A stretch of DNA of 64,000 nucleotides from Tetranychus cinnabarinus (taxonomy: Eukaryota > Arthropoda > Arachnida > Trombidiformes > Tetranychidae). The stretch spans positions 2,542,001 through 2,606,000 of the forward strand of contig WHVY01000007.1 of NCBI GenBank assembly GCA_022266195.1, given 5' to 3'. The notes under the pieces are model-generated. The model did no database searches, was not told the origin of the DNA, and saw only the letters and a list, made by a program, of their open reading frames with translations. Every line of letters starts with the position of its first letter. Position 1 is the first letter of the stretch. The position numbers and the translations under genes were made by a program. This document shows positions 1 to 9,552 of this stretch, piece by piece.

Positions 1-444
1 ATTGAAAAAGTAGAGCTTTGATGCGTGAACCAGTTTATCGTTTGGTTTGGCGAAAAAATCATCTTTTCCATCTTCCAAGATTGACAGACAAGTAAACCAA
101 GTTTGCATTTTCACCGCATTGTTCGTTTTATTCAGCAAATGAAAAGTAAAGACTGAACCAGCCCACCAGAAAGCATGAACAAACCAAATTATATTGTGAA
201 TGGGAACCAAATCGTATGCGAAATCGCCGATGGAAAGAGCTAGGAGTGGGTCGAGGGGTACGAAATTGTAAATGTAAATCCTGATCAGAAAGCTTAGGTG
301 AACAAGCGAGCCAAAGGTCAACACGATTCGATTGTACCATGGAATGGGTAAAGGTAAATATTTTAACCAAAAGAATTGTTTTCTGATCAGAAAGTTCGAC
401 AAGAGAAATGTTTGCTTGGGGTGAGAATCGCTCAACGGTTCCAT
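1..444 (-). CDS. Multipass membrane protein, 5' part only (runs off left edge)
   Basis: An open frame of 148 codons starts with ATG at 444 (MEPLSDSHPKQ...) and stays open to base 1, so the C-terminal part lies outside the window. At least three hydrophobic stretches are visible: around residues 36-55 (IPWYNRIVLTFGSLVHLSFL), about 60-75, and about 86-105 (HNIIWFVHAFWWAGSVF). A more polar segment with EDGKDD follows. The pattern suits a multipass membrane protein such as a chemoreceptor-like or transporter-like family, but I do not recognise the family. A second frame on the same strand (128-370) is open but far less protein-like and is a shadow. The start was chosen because it is the first ATG in the frame, preceded by AT-rich sequence. 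Confidence is good that this is coding and low for function. Confidence 0.6.
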   Translation of the reverse strand, partial: MEPLSDSHPKQTFLLSNFLIRKQFFWLKYLPLPIPWYNRIVLTFGSLVHLSFLIRIYIYNFVPLDPLLALSIGDFAYDLVPIHNIIWFVHAFWWAGSVFTFHLLNKTNNAVKMQTWFTCLSILEDGKDDFFAKPNDKLVHASKLYFFN

Positions 445-853
445 TGAATGTACAATGTTGCTTGTGTAGCTATCAAGGAATGACAATAGAAATATTTAAT
501 TTTGAAATAACATTTTACATTCTCATGATGAACTTGCATCGAGACAGAAATTGACTCAAATACTGATTTTTTTAAGTTAATTAAACCTTAGAGGCTTTCG
601 TTTTTCATTGTCTAATCGATACAATTGAACATCACTTTCCAAGTTTATTGCTAATGAGTTTACTTGCAAATAAAATGAAATCTATTAATGGAATTAATGA
701 TAATTTGATCACACTACTTGATGATTATATTTCAACGATACTAATAGATGAGGATATAAAAGTCACAGCATTTTGATATCAAATATATTTAAACTTGTAG
801 AAATCATTAATCCTTAACTCAAATGAATTGTAAGAAAGATTTATCCACGCAAA
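445..853. other. Non-coding stretch, nothing recognised
   Basis: AT-rich sequence upstream of the membrane protein gene. It should hold that gene's promoter, but no clear TATA box or repeat is visible. Confidence 0.4.
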
Positions 854-1198
854 TTAACGAGGTTTAACTTCATTAGAAAAATTGATCAGCTTCCATGAAT
901 CGGGAAAATTATTAAAGTGCCAATAGTTTTGACTAAAAGTCAAACGAAAATTTTTAATCAATGGTTTGAAAATATTTAACTGTTTGCTTCGATGTGGAAT
1001 AGCTCTAAAAAGCTTCATTAGATGGAGATACTTGAGAGATTGTCTGCATTTGATTTTTCCACTAACAATTGTAAGTTTGATCATCGTTGACCGACAGTCA
1101 ATTTGATTCAAGTTGAAAAGCTTCGCATCAAAACTGATTCTGTTTTCCTGAGATTTACAGTTTTTAAGATTTCTTGATAAAATGAATGTTTGATTCAA
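854..1198 (-). CDS. Hypothetical leucine-rich protein fragment
   Basis: An open frame of about 114 codons with leucine/isoleucine-spaced text (for example RQSLKYLHLMKLFRAIPH and KLFNLNQIDC) that resembles a leucine-rich-repeat or F-box-associated region. I cannot assign a family. Its N-terminal part overlaps direct repeat R1. The second repeat copy near 2.5 kb encodes a related but broken text (NRISFDEELFFLDQ against NRISFDAKLFNLNQ), suggesting that both derive from one gene family. Another leucine-rich exon-like frame lies on the same strand at 3441-3654. It could be a terminal exon, a pseudogene piece, or a chance frame in AT-rich DNA. Confidence 0.3.
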   Translation of the reverse strand: MNQTFILSRNLKNCKSQENRISFDAKLFNLNQIDCRSTMIKLTIVSGKIKCRQSLKYLHLMKLFRAIPHRSKQLNIFKPLIKNFRLTFSQNYWHFNNFPDSWKLINFSNEVKPR

Positions 1199-1445
1199 TC
1201 GTTTTCTCGTTATTCTGTGATCTTCAAAAGAATGCCTGTTGTAATTAAAAATAGGCCGGAGTTGTCAAATTTACCATTCGGAATTTCAGAAACTTACCTA
1301 AAATCTGCATAATTTAATTTTTAAATATTTTAACTTCCATTCAATCAAATTGATTTCTCAACAATTAAATCTTGGTTAAACTATTAGTTGAGGGATATTT
1401 ATGATTAACTTGAATTTAAAGAAACCGCGACAATTTTACCCACTG
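1128..1445 (+). repeat. Direct repeat R1
   Basis: About 320 bp that reappear as R2 at roughly 2495-2850 in the same orientation. Shared blocks include the segment around AACTGATTCTGTTTT, TTTCTCGTTATTCTGTGATC, and a near-identical stretch from about 1367 to 1437 (TTGGTTAAACTATTAGTTGA through ACCGCGACAATTTTAC). R1 and R2 flank the SAM-domain exons. Confidence 0.75.
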
Positions 1446-1567
1446 TAACCGCTCTATTGTCAGCTCTTTATTTAGTTTTTGCATGGTAAATAGACCCAAT
1501 TGGAAGATTGGATTTTTAATTTGATTGTGGCAATATGAGTTCTCCAAGTAATCATTCCAAATTCCAG

Positions 1568-1857
1568 GTTGCCAAGATTTTGGTCGGTGTTTCGAAGATG
1601 AGGTGATTATATCAATGTGCTTTTAATTTTATTCAACGTTGTTTCTATTATACTTTTCTATTAATAATTTGATTACACATTTCCTTTAACTTCCATTCTA
1701 ACCTCATTTGCTCTATCTCTTGGTCCAGATGATCGATGGTGAAGCATTTTTACTCCTCAATCAAACTGATCTGGTCACTCATCTTGGTATTAAATTAGGA
1801 CCTGCTGTCAAAATCTATAATAGTATTCTGGTTATTCGTGATAATATAGAAGCTTAA
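1568..1857 (+). CDS. SAM domain C-terminus, L(3)mbt/Scm type (two exons, partial)
   Basis: Two exons, 1568-1602 and 1729-1857, are joined by a 126-bp intron (GTGATT...CCAG). Together they read GCQDFGRCFEDE then MIDGEAFLLLNQTDLVTHLG, IKLGPAVKIYNSIL and a stop. The IDGEAFLLL-x-Q-x-DLV and IKLGPA-x-KIYNSI motifs are typical of the second half of SAM domains at the C-terminus of MBT-repeat and polycomb proteins (L3MBTL, Scm, polyhomeotic), where the SAM polymerises or mediates partner binding in chromatin repression. The first exon needs one base from an upstream exon. I found no exon for the start of the SAM or for MBT repeats in the 1.5 kb upstream, and the minus strand there is used by another gene. 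It may be the 3' end of a gene starting left of the window, or an orphan captured fragment between R1 and R2. Confidence 0.65.
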
Positions 1858-2494
1858 CCGACACATATTATGGAACTTTTTTCCTAATCATCATCAGACA
1901 GAAAAAAGTTTTATCTGTAAAACAAATTTCTGGATGCAGAATTAATGAAGTACCACTGATTCAACGTTTGACTATCCATCTATTCCATCAAAGTTAAACA
2001 ATGTTGGAAAAAAGAATAATTTTAAATGGAATCATGAAATTCTTTTTTTTCTGTTTTCAGGGACTTAAAACATAAGACGACCGCTTTTTTGTTTTTTCTT
2101 CGTCATTGATCAATTCGGTAGATTGCAAATGGTACTGTTTTCATGAAAGTCCATAAAAATCTTCTAATTTATAACACAAATTGCTTGTTTTAATTAAACA
2201 ACCGAACCATTTGCGAGCTGTATGTGTTTCTCATCCTTTTTTTAACTAGAAATTGATCTCTGCAATCTTTTATTGTTGAATACTTTTATCGATGATGAAT
2301 TAAATTTTACGATTGCAATCTTAGGTTAGCTTTTTAGATTTTAAACATTCAGTTCATACAATCACTGATTATCCAGCCTCTTAACTGTGATTAGATGGAC
2401 CCTCTTTGGTTTCTTTCTGTTATCAAGACTGTAACATTATGCACATCCTTCTTCAAAGGCAAAAGCTTGATCTAAGAAGAAAAGCTCTTCATCG
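1858..2494. other. Non-coding stretch, nothing recognised
   Basis: AT-rich sequence after the SAM stop codon. It would include the 3' UTR if that gene is expressed. No frame or repeat is convincing. Confidence 0.4.
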
Positions 2495-2850
2495 AAACTG
2501 ATTCTGTTTTTGATCAGAGATCTACAGATTTGAAGATTTTTAATAAAATGAATGTTTAATTTAATCTGTTTCTCGTTATTCTGTGATCATCGAAAGGCTA
2601 TCTTTAATAGAAAGTAGTTTCAGCTGGTAATAATAAGCCGAGGTTGTCAAGCTCTCAATTCGGTTATTTAAGACACTCACATATTAATAAAACCTGAGTA
2701 ATTTTTGCTATTTTAATTTCCACACATTCAAAATCTTTAATTTCAATAAATCTACATTGTCTCAGCAATTAAACCTTGGTTAAACTATTAGTTGAGGTAT
2801 ATTTATGATTAACTTGAATTTAAAGAAACCGCGACAATTTTACTCACTAG
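2495..2850 (+). repeat. Direct repeat R2
   Basis: Second copy of R1, starting near CATCGAAACTGATTCTG and ending after ACCGCGACAATTTTACTCAC. The right part is the best preserved. It is offset about 1.37-1.4 kb from R1. Confidence 0.75.
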
Positions 2851-2859
2851 TTTTTCTGC

Positions 2860-3320
2860 AATACTTCGATATAAATCGATACTTTTTTCAGCGATACAAA
2901 TTGATACTCACTCCGATTATATCGGTATCAGTCGATACTTTCAAACCGCTCGATTTTGAGCAGATAGTAGTTCGATAAGAAAGTTTGGTCAAATTCTGTT
3001 TCATGTCAGCATTAATTAGCTCCAGCAGATTCGATTATAAGAGAAAAAAGAATCAAATAAAGCCTGAAAACTACAGAAAATGATGTTTTCTTAACTCTGC
3101 GCCATTACATCCAAAAATATAATATTATGCTATATTACTTTATTTTTCACGATATTTTACGATTTTTCCGATTTTGTCATTGATATTTCTTGATACAGTG
3201 ATATCTCTCTCTCTCTTAAGTGTGCTTCAAACGGCAGTAGTACAAGTATCGAACAATATAACGATACTTTCCTTAGAAATATCGTTCCTTTCGATGCATG
3301 TCTAGACATCTTATTTAAAG
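2860..3320. repeat. CGATA-rich repeat, possible non-autonomous DNA transposon
   Basis: This block is dense in CGATAC/GTATCG words on both strands (for example around 2868-2950 and 3245-3300) and holds a short CT run near 3207. The right end carries CGATGCATGTCTAGACATC. Such patterns occur in non-autonomous hAT-like elements, but I could not define matching termini or a target duplication, so the element type is uncertain. Confidence 0.3.
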
Positions 3321-3440
3321 CAGGAATTTTCCTCACACGTAGCAGGGCTAGTCCCTTAAACGAAGCAGGATTTGACCCTTAATCAAAATAATCAAAATAT
3401 AATATAATTTTCAAATAATATTTAAATAAATTACATTCAC

Positions 3441-3654
3441 TTATACCTCACATTGTCTGTATTTATGACTTGCTGGAGCCAGGCATAACGTGGCCACTAT
3501 GGTAGAGATTGGTGAAAACAGTTCAATTATCCCTGAAATATGTTTGTCTTCGATGATAGTGTCTTTAGAACTCCTAATAGCCAGGTGTTTCAAATTTGGA
3601 TATTTGCACAATACTTTTTTGATAGTATGCCAGTCTGGAGTAAGGTAGCGATTC
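3441..3654 (-). pseudogene. Terminal exon of a leucine-rich-repeat-like gene, isolated
   Basis: After a good acceptor (TTATCTTTTGCAG) the minus strand reads about 70 codons to TAA. It includes TPDWHTIKKVLCKYPNLKHL then AIRSS and later ISGIIELFSPISTIVATL. The spacing of leucines (CKYPNLKHLAI) is typical of F-box/LRR-type repeats (known family feature); the assignment is inferred. Upstream at about 3697-3725 there are two donor-like GTAAG sites, but no convincing earlier exon. It may be the last exon of a decayed gene related to the frame at 854-1198. Confidence 0.4.
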
Positions 3655-3877
3655 CTGCAAAAGATAATTTGTAAAAAAATAATTCTAATTTCTTACCATA
3701 CAATGAATACATTTACTTACAGTCTCTATGACCAAATCGCATGGAATAATTTTTTATCGTCTATTTCACGCTCTCGTGCATTCTCCGCATAAAAAGAGTG
3801 CTGAAAGATATTATATCTTTGCATCATTAAAGCTGTAAAAAATCATCTATTTTTCTGTTTTTTATTCTCGCAGATAA

Positions 3878-3985
3878 TGTCCTGAGTATGATGACAACTA
3901 CAGATGGAGAGGAATTCCATGGGATGACATCGAATGTCTCGGTTGTAATTGCAGCAGTCGAAAACAAACAGAATGTCTTGCATGA
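3878..3985 (+). pseudogene. Short Cys-rich exon fragment, beta-microseminoprotein/VWC-like
   Basis: This 35-codon frame begins CPEYDDNYRWRGIPWDD and continues IECLGCNCSSRKQTECLA to a stop. The spacing W-x4-C-x2-C-x-C-x7-C resembles single-VWC or beta-microseminoprotein-like secreted proteins. A splice acceptor (TTCTCGCAG) lies just upstream, but TAA falls in this frame between the acceptor and the Cys-rich text. No signal peptide or other exon is visible. It is most likely a remnant, and chance is not excluded. Confidence 0.3.
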
Positions 3986-4085
3986 ACATAAACCGAAAGT
4001 TTCGCATCTGTCGCCAGAACCTCTAGTACGAAATACATGTATAAATGGCTCTCATAATTGCTAACAAAAGTTATTTTCTTGATTC

Positions 4086-4490
4086 AGCTCTCGAGGATTC
4101 TCCAAATAAGATGAGTGCTGCATCAACAATGCAATTGTGAACCTTTGGTATCAGATTTGATAACAAAAAGGTACCAAATTGATTGTTGATTCAGCACTCC
4201 TGAGACTCAACCAAGAACATGAATATCTTCTTAGGTCGAAATCCATAAACTGAATTCCAGCACTCCTCTTGTCGTCCTCTTAAGTAGTGTTCAAGAAGAA
4301 GCTCTCGTGGATTCTCCACATAAGAAGAGTGCTGCATCAACAGTCAATTGTGAACCTTTGGTATCAGATTTGATAACAAAAAGGTACCAAATTGATTGTT
4401 GATGCAGCACTTCTGACAAGAACACATTGTGAGACTCATACACGAACATGAATCTCTTCTTCATCTTCTTTTCTTCTTCTCCATCAGCAC
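4086..4490 (+). repeat. Two tandem units of about 215 bp with palindromic cores
   Basis: Unit 1 starts near 4086 (GCTCTCGAGGATTCTCC) and unit 2 at 4301 (GCTCTCGTGGATTCTCC). Each contains a core of about 82 bp (4115-4197 and 4329-4410) whose ends are inverted repeats: GTGCTGCATCAACA against TGTTGATGCAGCAC in unit 2. The middle of both cores reads ACCTTTGGTATCAGATTTGA. A partial leading motif occurs at about 3769 and near 6960-7000. Confidence 0.75.
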
Positions 4491-4557
4491 CAAACTGTGG
4501 TGACTGGTAGCTGGTGACTAGTTATCTTCGGTCATGATGTCATTTGTTATGCGAATC

Positions 4558-4616
4558 ACGCCATCTAATATATAGAAGATGCTTAATAATACCATTGGTA
4601 ATATATTAGATGGCGT
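4558..4616. repeat. Perfect 16-bp inverted repeat (hairpin, 59 bp)
   Basis: The left arm ACGCCATCTAATATAT at 4558-4573 is exactly complementary to 4601-4616, with a 27-bp loop. It could be a miniature element or a structured end of the neighbouring repeat. Confidence 0.7.
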
Positions 4617-4639
4617 CTATCAAAAATTAAATTCAGCCT

Positions 4640-5433
4640 GAAATTAATGTAGCTTTTTTATCGATATAATTTATCCTTTGGAGAGGAGTAAATCTCTCTA
4701 CAAATTTTTCTGATCATAACGCTTCAATTTGTTTCTGCCGTATTATTTATCCCGGAAATTGAGCAACAGAAAAAATTGGGTATTAGATGTAATAGGCAAA
4801 AATTAAGTGTTCAAATTGAGAAAGAGAAATGGTCCAAATTATTCTCCTCTTTCTTTATTCTGTCTATTTCCCTGTCTTATTTCTTATTCTTAACAATGGT
4901 TTAGAAGGGCAACAAATACTTTGTTTTAACCAAAGGATTATTGAGAGGAGTTGAATTTAAGACTCAAATGTGGATACTTGAAAATAACTGGAACTAGTGA
5001 TTCGTCAATTGGACTTAGTCCTTATTTGATTATTAGTTTAACTAAATTTTAGTTAATTTAAATGGAAATTATTGTCCACAAATGGTTATTATTAGTAAAT
5101 GTTATTAGATGGCCAAAATTATTAACTTCATTTGAAGAGGAATTGGCCGTATAAGGTATGACCGGTAAATGGATTGTGATTCTTTATCACCTTTATCTTT
5201 CTTTATCATCTTTATCTTTATTTGAATTTATTGTAAAAGATCGTTCTAACTCAATCAACATTCCAATTCCGTTAATTCTTTTACACTTTTTTCTCAATAC
5301 TCATAGGTGTAACAATGTAGTTATGACCAATCTCACCTAACAAACACCACCTCATATAGGAGGCATTTGAATCAACAATTAAAATTGTATTCAGCTAATT
5401 TACTTTTCATTTCTATTTGAAGAGCCACCAATC
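4640..5433. other. Non-coding stretch, nothing recognised
   Basis: AT-rich sequence. A 60-codon hydrophobic frame at 5158-5340 has no supporting signals and looks like chance. Confidence 0.4.
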
Positions 5434-6930
5434 ATGAGACCCAAGCCAAACAACAAATGGTCAAAAGATAAATCGAAGCCAACGTTCAAAATGGTTAAAA
5501 GAAGACCAAAGATTCAAAGCGAATCTAGCCAGTTACGCGAAGCCAAAAGACCCAGAATTTGTCACCTTTTGCCTTGCCATCAACATCTTCATACAAGGGT
5601 CAACCGCAGAAGAATTTGCCGAAGCGAAAAAAAGTTATATATTCGTCTGAAGACGACGACATTGAGCCATCTTTGTCCTTGACATCAACATCTTCATCCA
5701 AGGTAAACCGCAGAAGAACTTGCCGAAGCGAAAAAAGTTATATATTCGTCTGAAGACGACGACATTGAGCCATCTTTGTCCTTGACATCAACATCTTCAT
5801 CCAAGGTAAACCGCAGAAGAACTTGCCGAAGCGAAAAAAGTTATATATTCGTCTGAAGACGACGACATTGAGCCATCTTTGTCCTTGACATCAACATCTG
5901 CATCCAAGGGTAAACCACAGAAGAACTTGCCGAAGCGAAAAAAGTTATATATTCGTCTGAAGACGACGACATTGAACCATCTTTGTCCTTGACATCAACA
6001 TCTGCATCCAAGGGTAAACCACAGAAGAACTTGCCGAAGCGAAAAAAGTTATATATTCGTCTGAAGACGACGACATCGAACCATCAATGGCCTAGCCATC
6101 AACATCTTCATACAAGGGTCAACCGCAGAAGAATTTGCCGAAGCGAAAAAAAGTTATATATTCGTCTGGAGACGACGACATTGAGTCATCTTTGTCCTTG
6201 ACATCAACATCTGCATCCAAGGGTAAACCACAGAAGAACTTGCCGAAGCGAAAAAAGTTATATATTCGTCTGAAGACGACGACATTGAGCCATCTTTGGC
6301 CTAGCCATCAACATCTGCATCCAAGGGTAAACCACAGAAGAACTTGCCGAAGCGAAAAAAGTTATATATTCGTTTGAAGACGACGACATTGAGCCATCTT
6401 TGGCCTAGCCATCAACATCTTCATACAAGGGTCAACCGCAGAAGAATTTGCCGAAGCGAAAAAAAGTTATATATTCGTCTGAAGACGACGACATTGAGCC
6501 ATCTTTGGCCTAGCCATCAACATCTTCATACAAGGGTCAACCGCAGAAGAATTTGCCGAAGCGAAAAAAAGTTATATATTCGTCTGAAGACGACGACATT
6601 GAGCCATCTTTGGCCTTGCCATCAACATCTTCATCCAAGGGTAAACCGCAGAAGAACTTGCCGAAGCGAAAAAAAGTTATATATTCGTCTGAAGACGACG
6701 ACATTGAGCCATCTTTGGCCTTGCCATCAACATCTTCATCCAAGGGTAAACCGCAGAAGAACTTGCCGAAGCGAAAAAAAGTTATATATTCATCTGAGAT
6801 TCAAGACAACGACTATTTCTGGAATCACTTGGACTCTTTCGATGATTTTTTAGTCACAGTCCGTGAAAAGCTTTTGATGTTTGCAAATGATCCAAACCTT
6901 TTCACTTGGAGAATCCATGAGAGCTCTTGA
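5434..6930 (+). pseudogene. Repetitive basic/acidic protein gene built on a 35-residue repeat, frame broken
   Basis: The start reads MRPKPNNKWSKDKSKPTFK and MVKRRPKIQSE, very basic. It then enters a 35-residue repeat whose intact form contains PKRKKVIYSSEDDDIEPSLA followed by LPSTSSSKGKPQKNL. PKRKK resembles a nuclear localisation signal and SSEDDD a CK2-type acidic patch. After the last repeat a unique tail follows (SSEIQDNDYFWNHLDSFDDF, then LVTVREKLLMFANDPNLFTW) to a stop at 6928-6930. Only the last two or three repeats plus tail are open together (from about 6553). Earlier copies carry one-base length changes in the A run and in the AAGG(G)TAAA stretch, and several contain TAG in the peptide frame (GGCCTAGCC). 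I do not recognise the tail. It is either a decayed gene or a transposon-associated coding piece. Confidence 0.5.
5570..6795 (+). repeat. 12-copy tandem array, 105-bp unit
   Basis: The landmark CCGAAGCGAAAAAA recurs 12 times, at about 5619, 5724, 5826, 5930, 6034, 6139, 6243, 6347, 6451, 6556, 6661 and 6766. The standard period is 105 bp, with copies of 103-104 bp. Two variant types (TACAAGGGTCAACCGCAGAA and TCCAAGGGTAAACC...) are interspersed, as expected from unequal exchange or gene conversion. Confidence 0.95.
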
Positions 6931-7050
6931 CGCCATTGCATAGCTAATGAGTTCTGCACATAAAGAAGAGTGTTGTGTGCTAGTTCTCATGGAATCTCCG
7001 CGCAAGAAGAGAAGTATGTTCGCCATCTCCTTTTGTGTGAAGTCTCAGAA

Positions 7051-7123
7051 GTGCTAAATCAACAATCAACTAGGTACCTTTTTGTCATCAAATCTGATAC
7101 CAAAGGTTCACAATTACTTGTTG
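7051..7123 (-). repeat. Inverted copy of the 82-bp palindromic core
   Basis: The segment reads as the reverse complement of the cores at 4115-4197 and 4329-4410 (GGTACCTTTTTGTCATCAAA, TCTGATACCAAAGGTTCACA). It lies on the other side of the 105-bp array, so array and tail are bracketed by inverted copies. Confidence 0.75.
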
Positions 7124-7315
7124 CCCATAGTTACTGACGATGGCTGATTGATTGGAGACTACTTGTCTTGGAGAAAGAAGGAGCGCTCAATTGTACAGCT
7201 TCTCAATCTTTGTAAATTAAAATTTTGAAAATAATATTCACCTCATGTCTAATTTATAATGCGTATATTATAATAAATAACAGTATAAAATGATTTATTC
7301 AATTTATACATTGTG

Positions 7316-8576
7316 TCAATAAATACAAATTGTAGAAGCGATAAATTGATTATTGTTATCATCTAAATCGTCTGGCTGGACTCCATGTATATCAAAATGC
7401 TCTTTCAAATGTTTTGAAAATTGCTCAAAATTAGAAGCATTTGCTGGGCAATAAATACTCACAAAGGGGTAACGCTAATTTTTTCTTATATGGTCGTAAA
7501 TTTTTTTACTTCGACCTGTTTTCTCAAGGGGTGGATGAACACAATTTGGAGTTAACTTACACGCAAAGTACTGGGTGACAATTAAATGGTTAACTAAAGT
7601 AAGAGGCTGTAAAAATCGTATTTATTATTCGATTTTCACCAAATTTTCGGGAATTAAAATTAAGGCGAAAGGAATTCAATTGATCAAAATTTCAAATTTG
7701 AAACCTTGACGGGCTATAACATGACACTATCTGTGAAGTAATTTGCTAGAATCTGACTTGAAGTGCTGAAACGCGTTTTCATTCACATCTCATCGGTTAT
7801 GCATCGGATTTGCTATCTGATAAAAAAATTGAACTCCTCTATTGAATTTTATCTATTTCGATAGACGTTATTGTTGAAATATCCCCCGTGAAAAAAATCC
7901 CCATTGTAGCCCCTATTGCATCATGTTGTCACCCTTAAAGGTTTCAAGATGGAAAATTTGATTAATTTTATTCCTTTTTGCTTAATTTCAATCCCTGAAA
8001 ATTTGGTGAAAATCAAATAGAAAATACGATTTTTACAGCCTCTTACTTTAGTTAACCATTTAATTGTCACCCAGTAGCTTTTAGGAAGTGGTTCAATGTA
8101 TTTCTTCTTAAACTCGCTTTCCATGTCATATCGTTTAACGAATTCGCCATTCATCCTTTTAATCCGATAAGTGAATAGTTTACGGTTTCCATCTTTGGTT
8201 ATCCGGAGGCTTTCATTCATGTCTTCATCATGATTTTGTTGAGGAGTACAACTGAAAATAAATTTAATCAAAAACCATGAACATAAATGAATAATGTTTG
8301 ATTGTGCATAATTTTACTTACTTCAACTTGCACTATTCCAATAATTGTCGGAGTTCGTCCACCTGTTTTTTTAATGATGCAATTTCTTGTTGCATAAATG
8401 TGATGTTTGCTGGAATCGCGTTTGAATCAAGCGATCCAGCTGAAAAAAGATGATAATTGTGGTTAAAAATAATCAAAAATAAACAAAAATAAACTGATTG
8501 GCTTACTTTCTTCGTCTGAAACTTGTGACATCGTCTTTTGAGATCGCGTCCGATAACTAGAATTTTCGGGAGGCAT
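7316..8576 (-). pseudogene. Small coiled-coil gene, three exons, split by a MITE
   Basis: Exon 1 (8576-8507) starts MPPENSSYRTRSQKTMSQ. Exon 2 (8439-8322) continues with ITFMQQEIASLKKQVDELRQ and LLE, a leucine-zipper-like helix, then TAG at 8333-8335. Exon 3 (8251-8077) reads DEDMNESLRITKDGNRKLFT and later KKKYIEPLPKSY. Introns have clean GTAAG donors and pyrimidine-AG acceptors, and the phases agree across all three exons. At 8075 the frame meets a 504-bp MITE. If the element and one TA are left out, the same frame resumes at 7568 with FACKLTPNCVHPPLEK and, after a second TAG, runs on through FVSIYCPANASNFEQFSKHL to a stop at 7316-7318. The gene is thus dead or truncated by two stops and an insertion. 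The C-x4-C and later C/H residues might be a zinc-binding motif. I do not recognise the family. Confidence 0.6.
7571..8074. mobile_element. 504-bp MITE with long terminal inverted repeats and TA target duplication
   Basis: The ends are CTGGGTGACAATTAAATGGT and its complement, flanked by TA at 7569-7570 and 8075-8076. The arms are long: about 165 bp on each side (7571-7735 and 7917-8074) can be paired with mismatches. The interior has no transposase frame. TA duplication with long arms suits a non-autonomous Tc1/mariner-type foldback element. It sits inside exon 3 of a decayed gene. Confidence 0.85.
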
Positions 8577-9357
8577 GATTAATTGATGAATGAATGAAAC
8601 TGTCTGAATAAAAAATTGGGAAAAATGAGAAAAAGACAAAGATGAATAACGCCGTTTACGAATAGCTCTAAATTGAAGCTTCTTATGAATGGTTGCAATA
8701 TTGTAAGTTGCAACTGAGTATTTAATTTAATTTTGATATGGACTAATGCCTATTTTTATTACAGCTGCAACTTACGCAGGATTTGTCGCAAAATTACAAA
8801 AAGTTATCGAGATATTTGAGTCCATAGAGCCATTGATTGAAGTCCAATCAATTTCAGAGATATTCTTACGCTTTATAACATTAACTGCATCCGAATATCA
8901 GGTATGTTTACATTCATGTTTCCTTTTTTGAATGTTTCTCTTTTACATAGTCTATTGACGAAATGAGAAAAGCCCTTAAATCACATGGTAATCTGTTTTT
9001 GGATAAGGTTGTAAACTGTACACAAAAGATTGTTAAATATGGGCATCCATTTATTTACGAAGGATCTAATATATTGGTTCACTCTTATTCACCAGTTGTT
9101 TTAGAGACTTTTTTGTTTGTTAAGAAACTTGGGAAACGTTTCTGTGTGTATGTTACTAAATCTGCACCTGACAACAATGGGGAAATAATGTATAATAAAT
9201 TGAAAGCTCATGGAATCCAATGTTCAATAATACTTGACGCTGCCATTGGACATTTTATTGAAAAGGTTGACATGGTTATGGTTGGTGCTGATGGTGTTGT
9301 TGAGAATGGAGGTATAATCAATAAAATAGGAACTTATTCTTTAGCATTATGTGCTAC

Positions 9358-9395
9358 AAGAAACTAATGCGATCATGGCTGATCGCAAGTTTCTT
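9358..9395. repeat. Hairpin at the break in the eIF2B-alpha copy
   Basis: AAGAAACTAATGCGATCA (9358-9375) pairs with TGATCGCAAGTTTCTT (9380-9395), apart from two unpaired bases in the left arm. It starts exactly where the conserved coding text stops. Confidence 0.7.
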
Positions 9396-9552
9396 TTAGC
9401 CACCCATGCTAACCGCTTTTTCACGGTAATGTCCACCACCCAATCTAACTCATCCGCCAAATCAACTAAATCAAACATCACTTTTTGTCCACCACTTTCA
9501 TTAACCACTTTAGAGTGGCTTTTTTCCAACACATTTTCCAACAGTTTTTGAG

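Noticed and set aside
9347..9541. Minus-strand frame reading VMFDLVDLADELDWVVDI
   Set aside because: It looks somewhat protein-like but overlaps the eIF2B-alpha break, has no splice context, and I recognise no family. It could be part of the inserted sequence.
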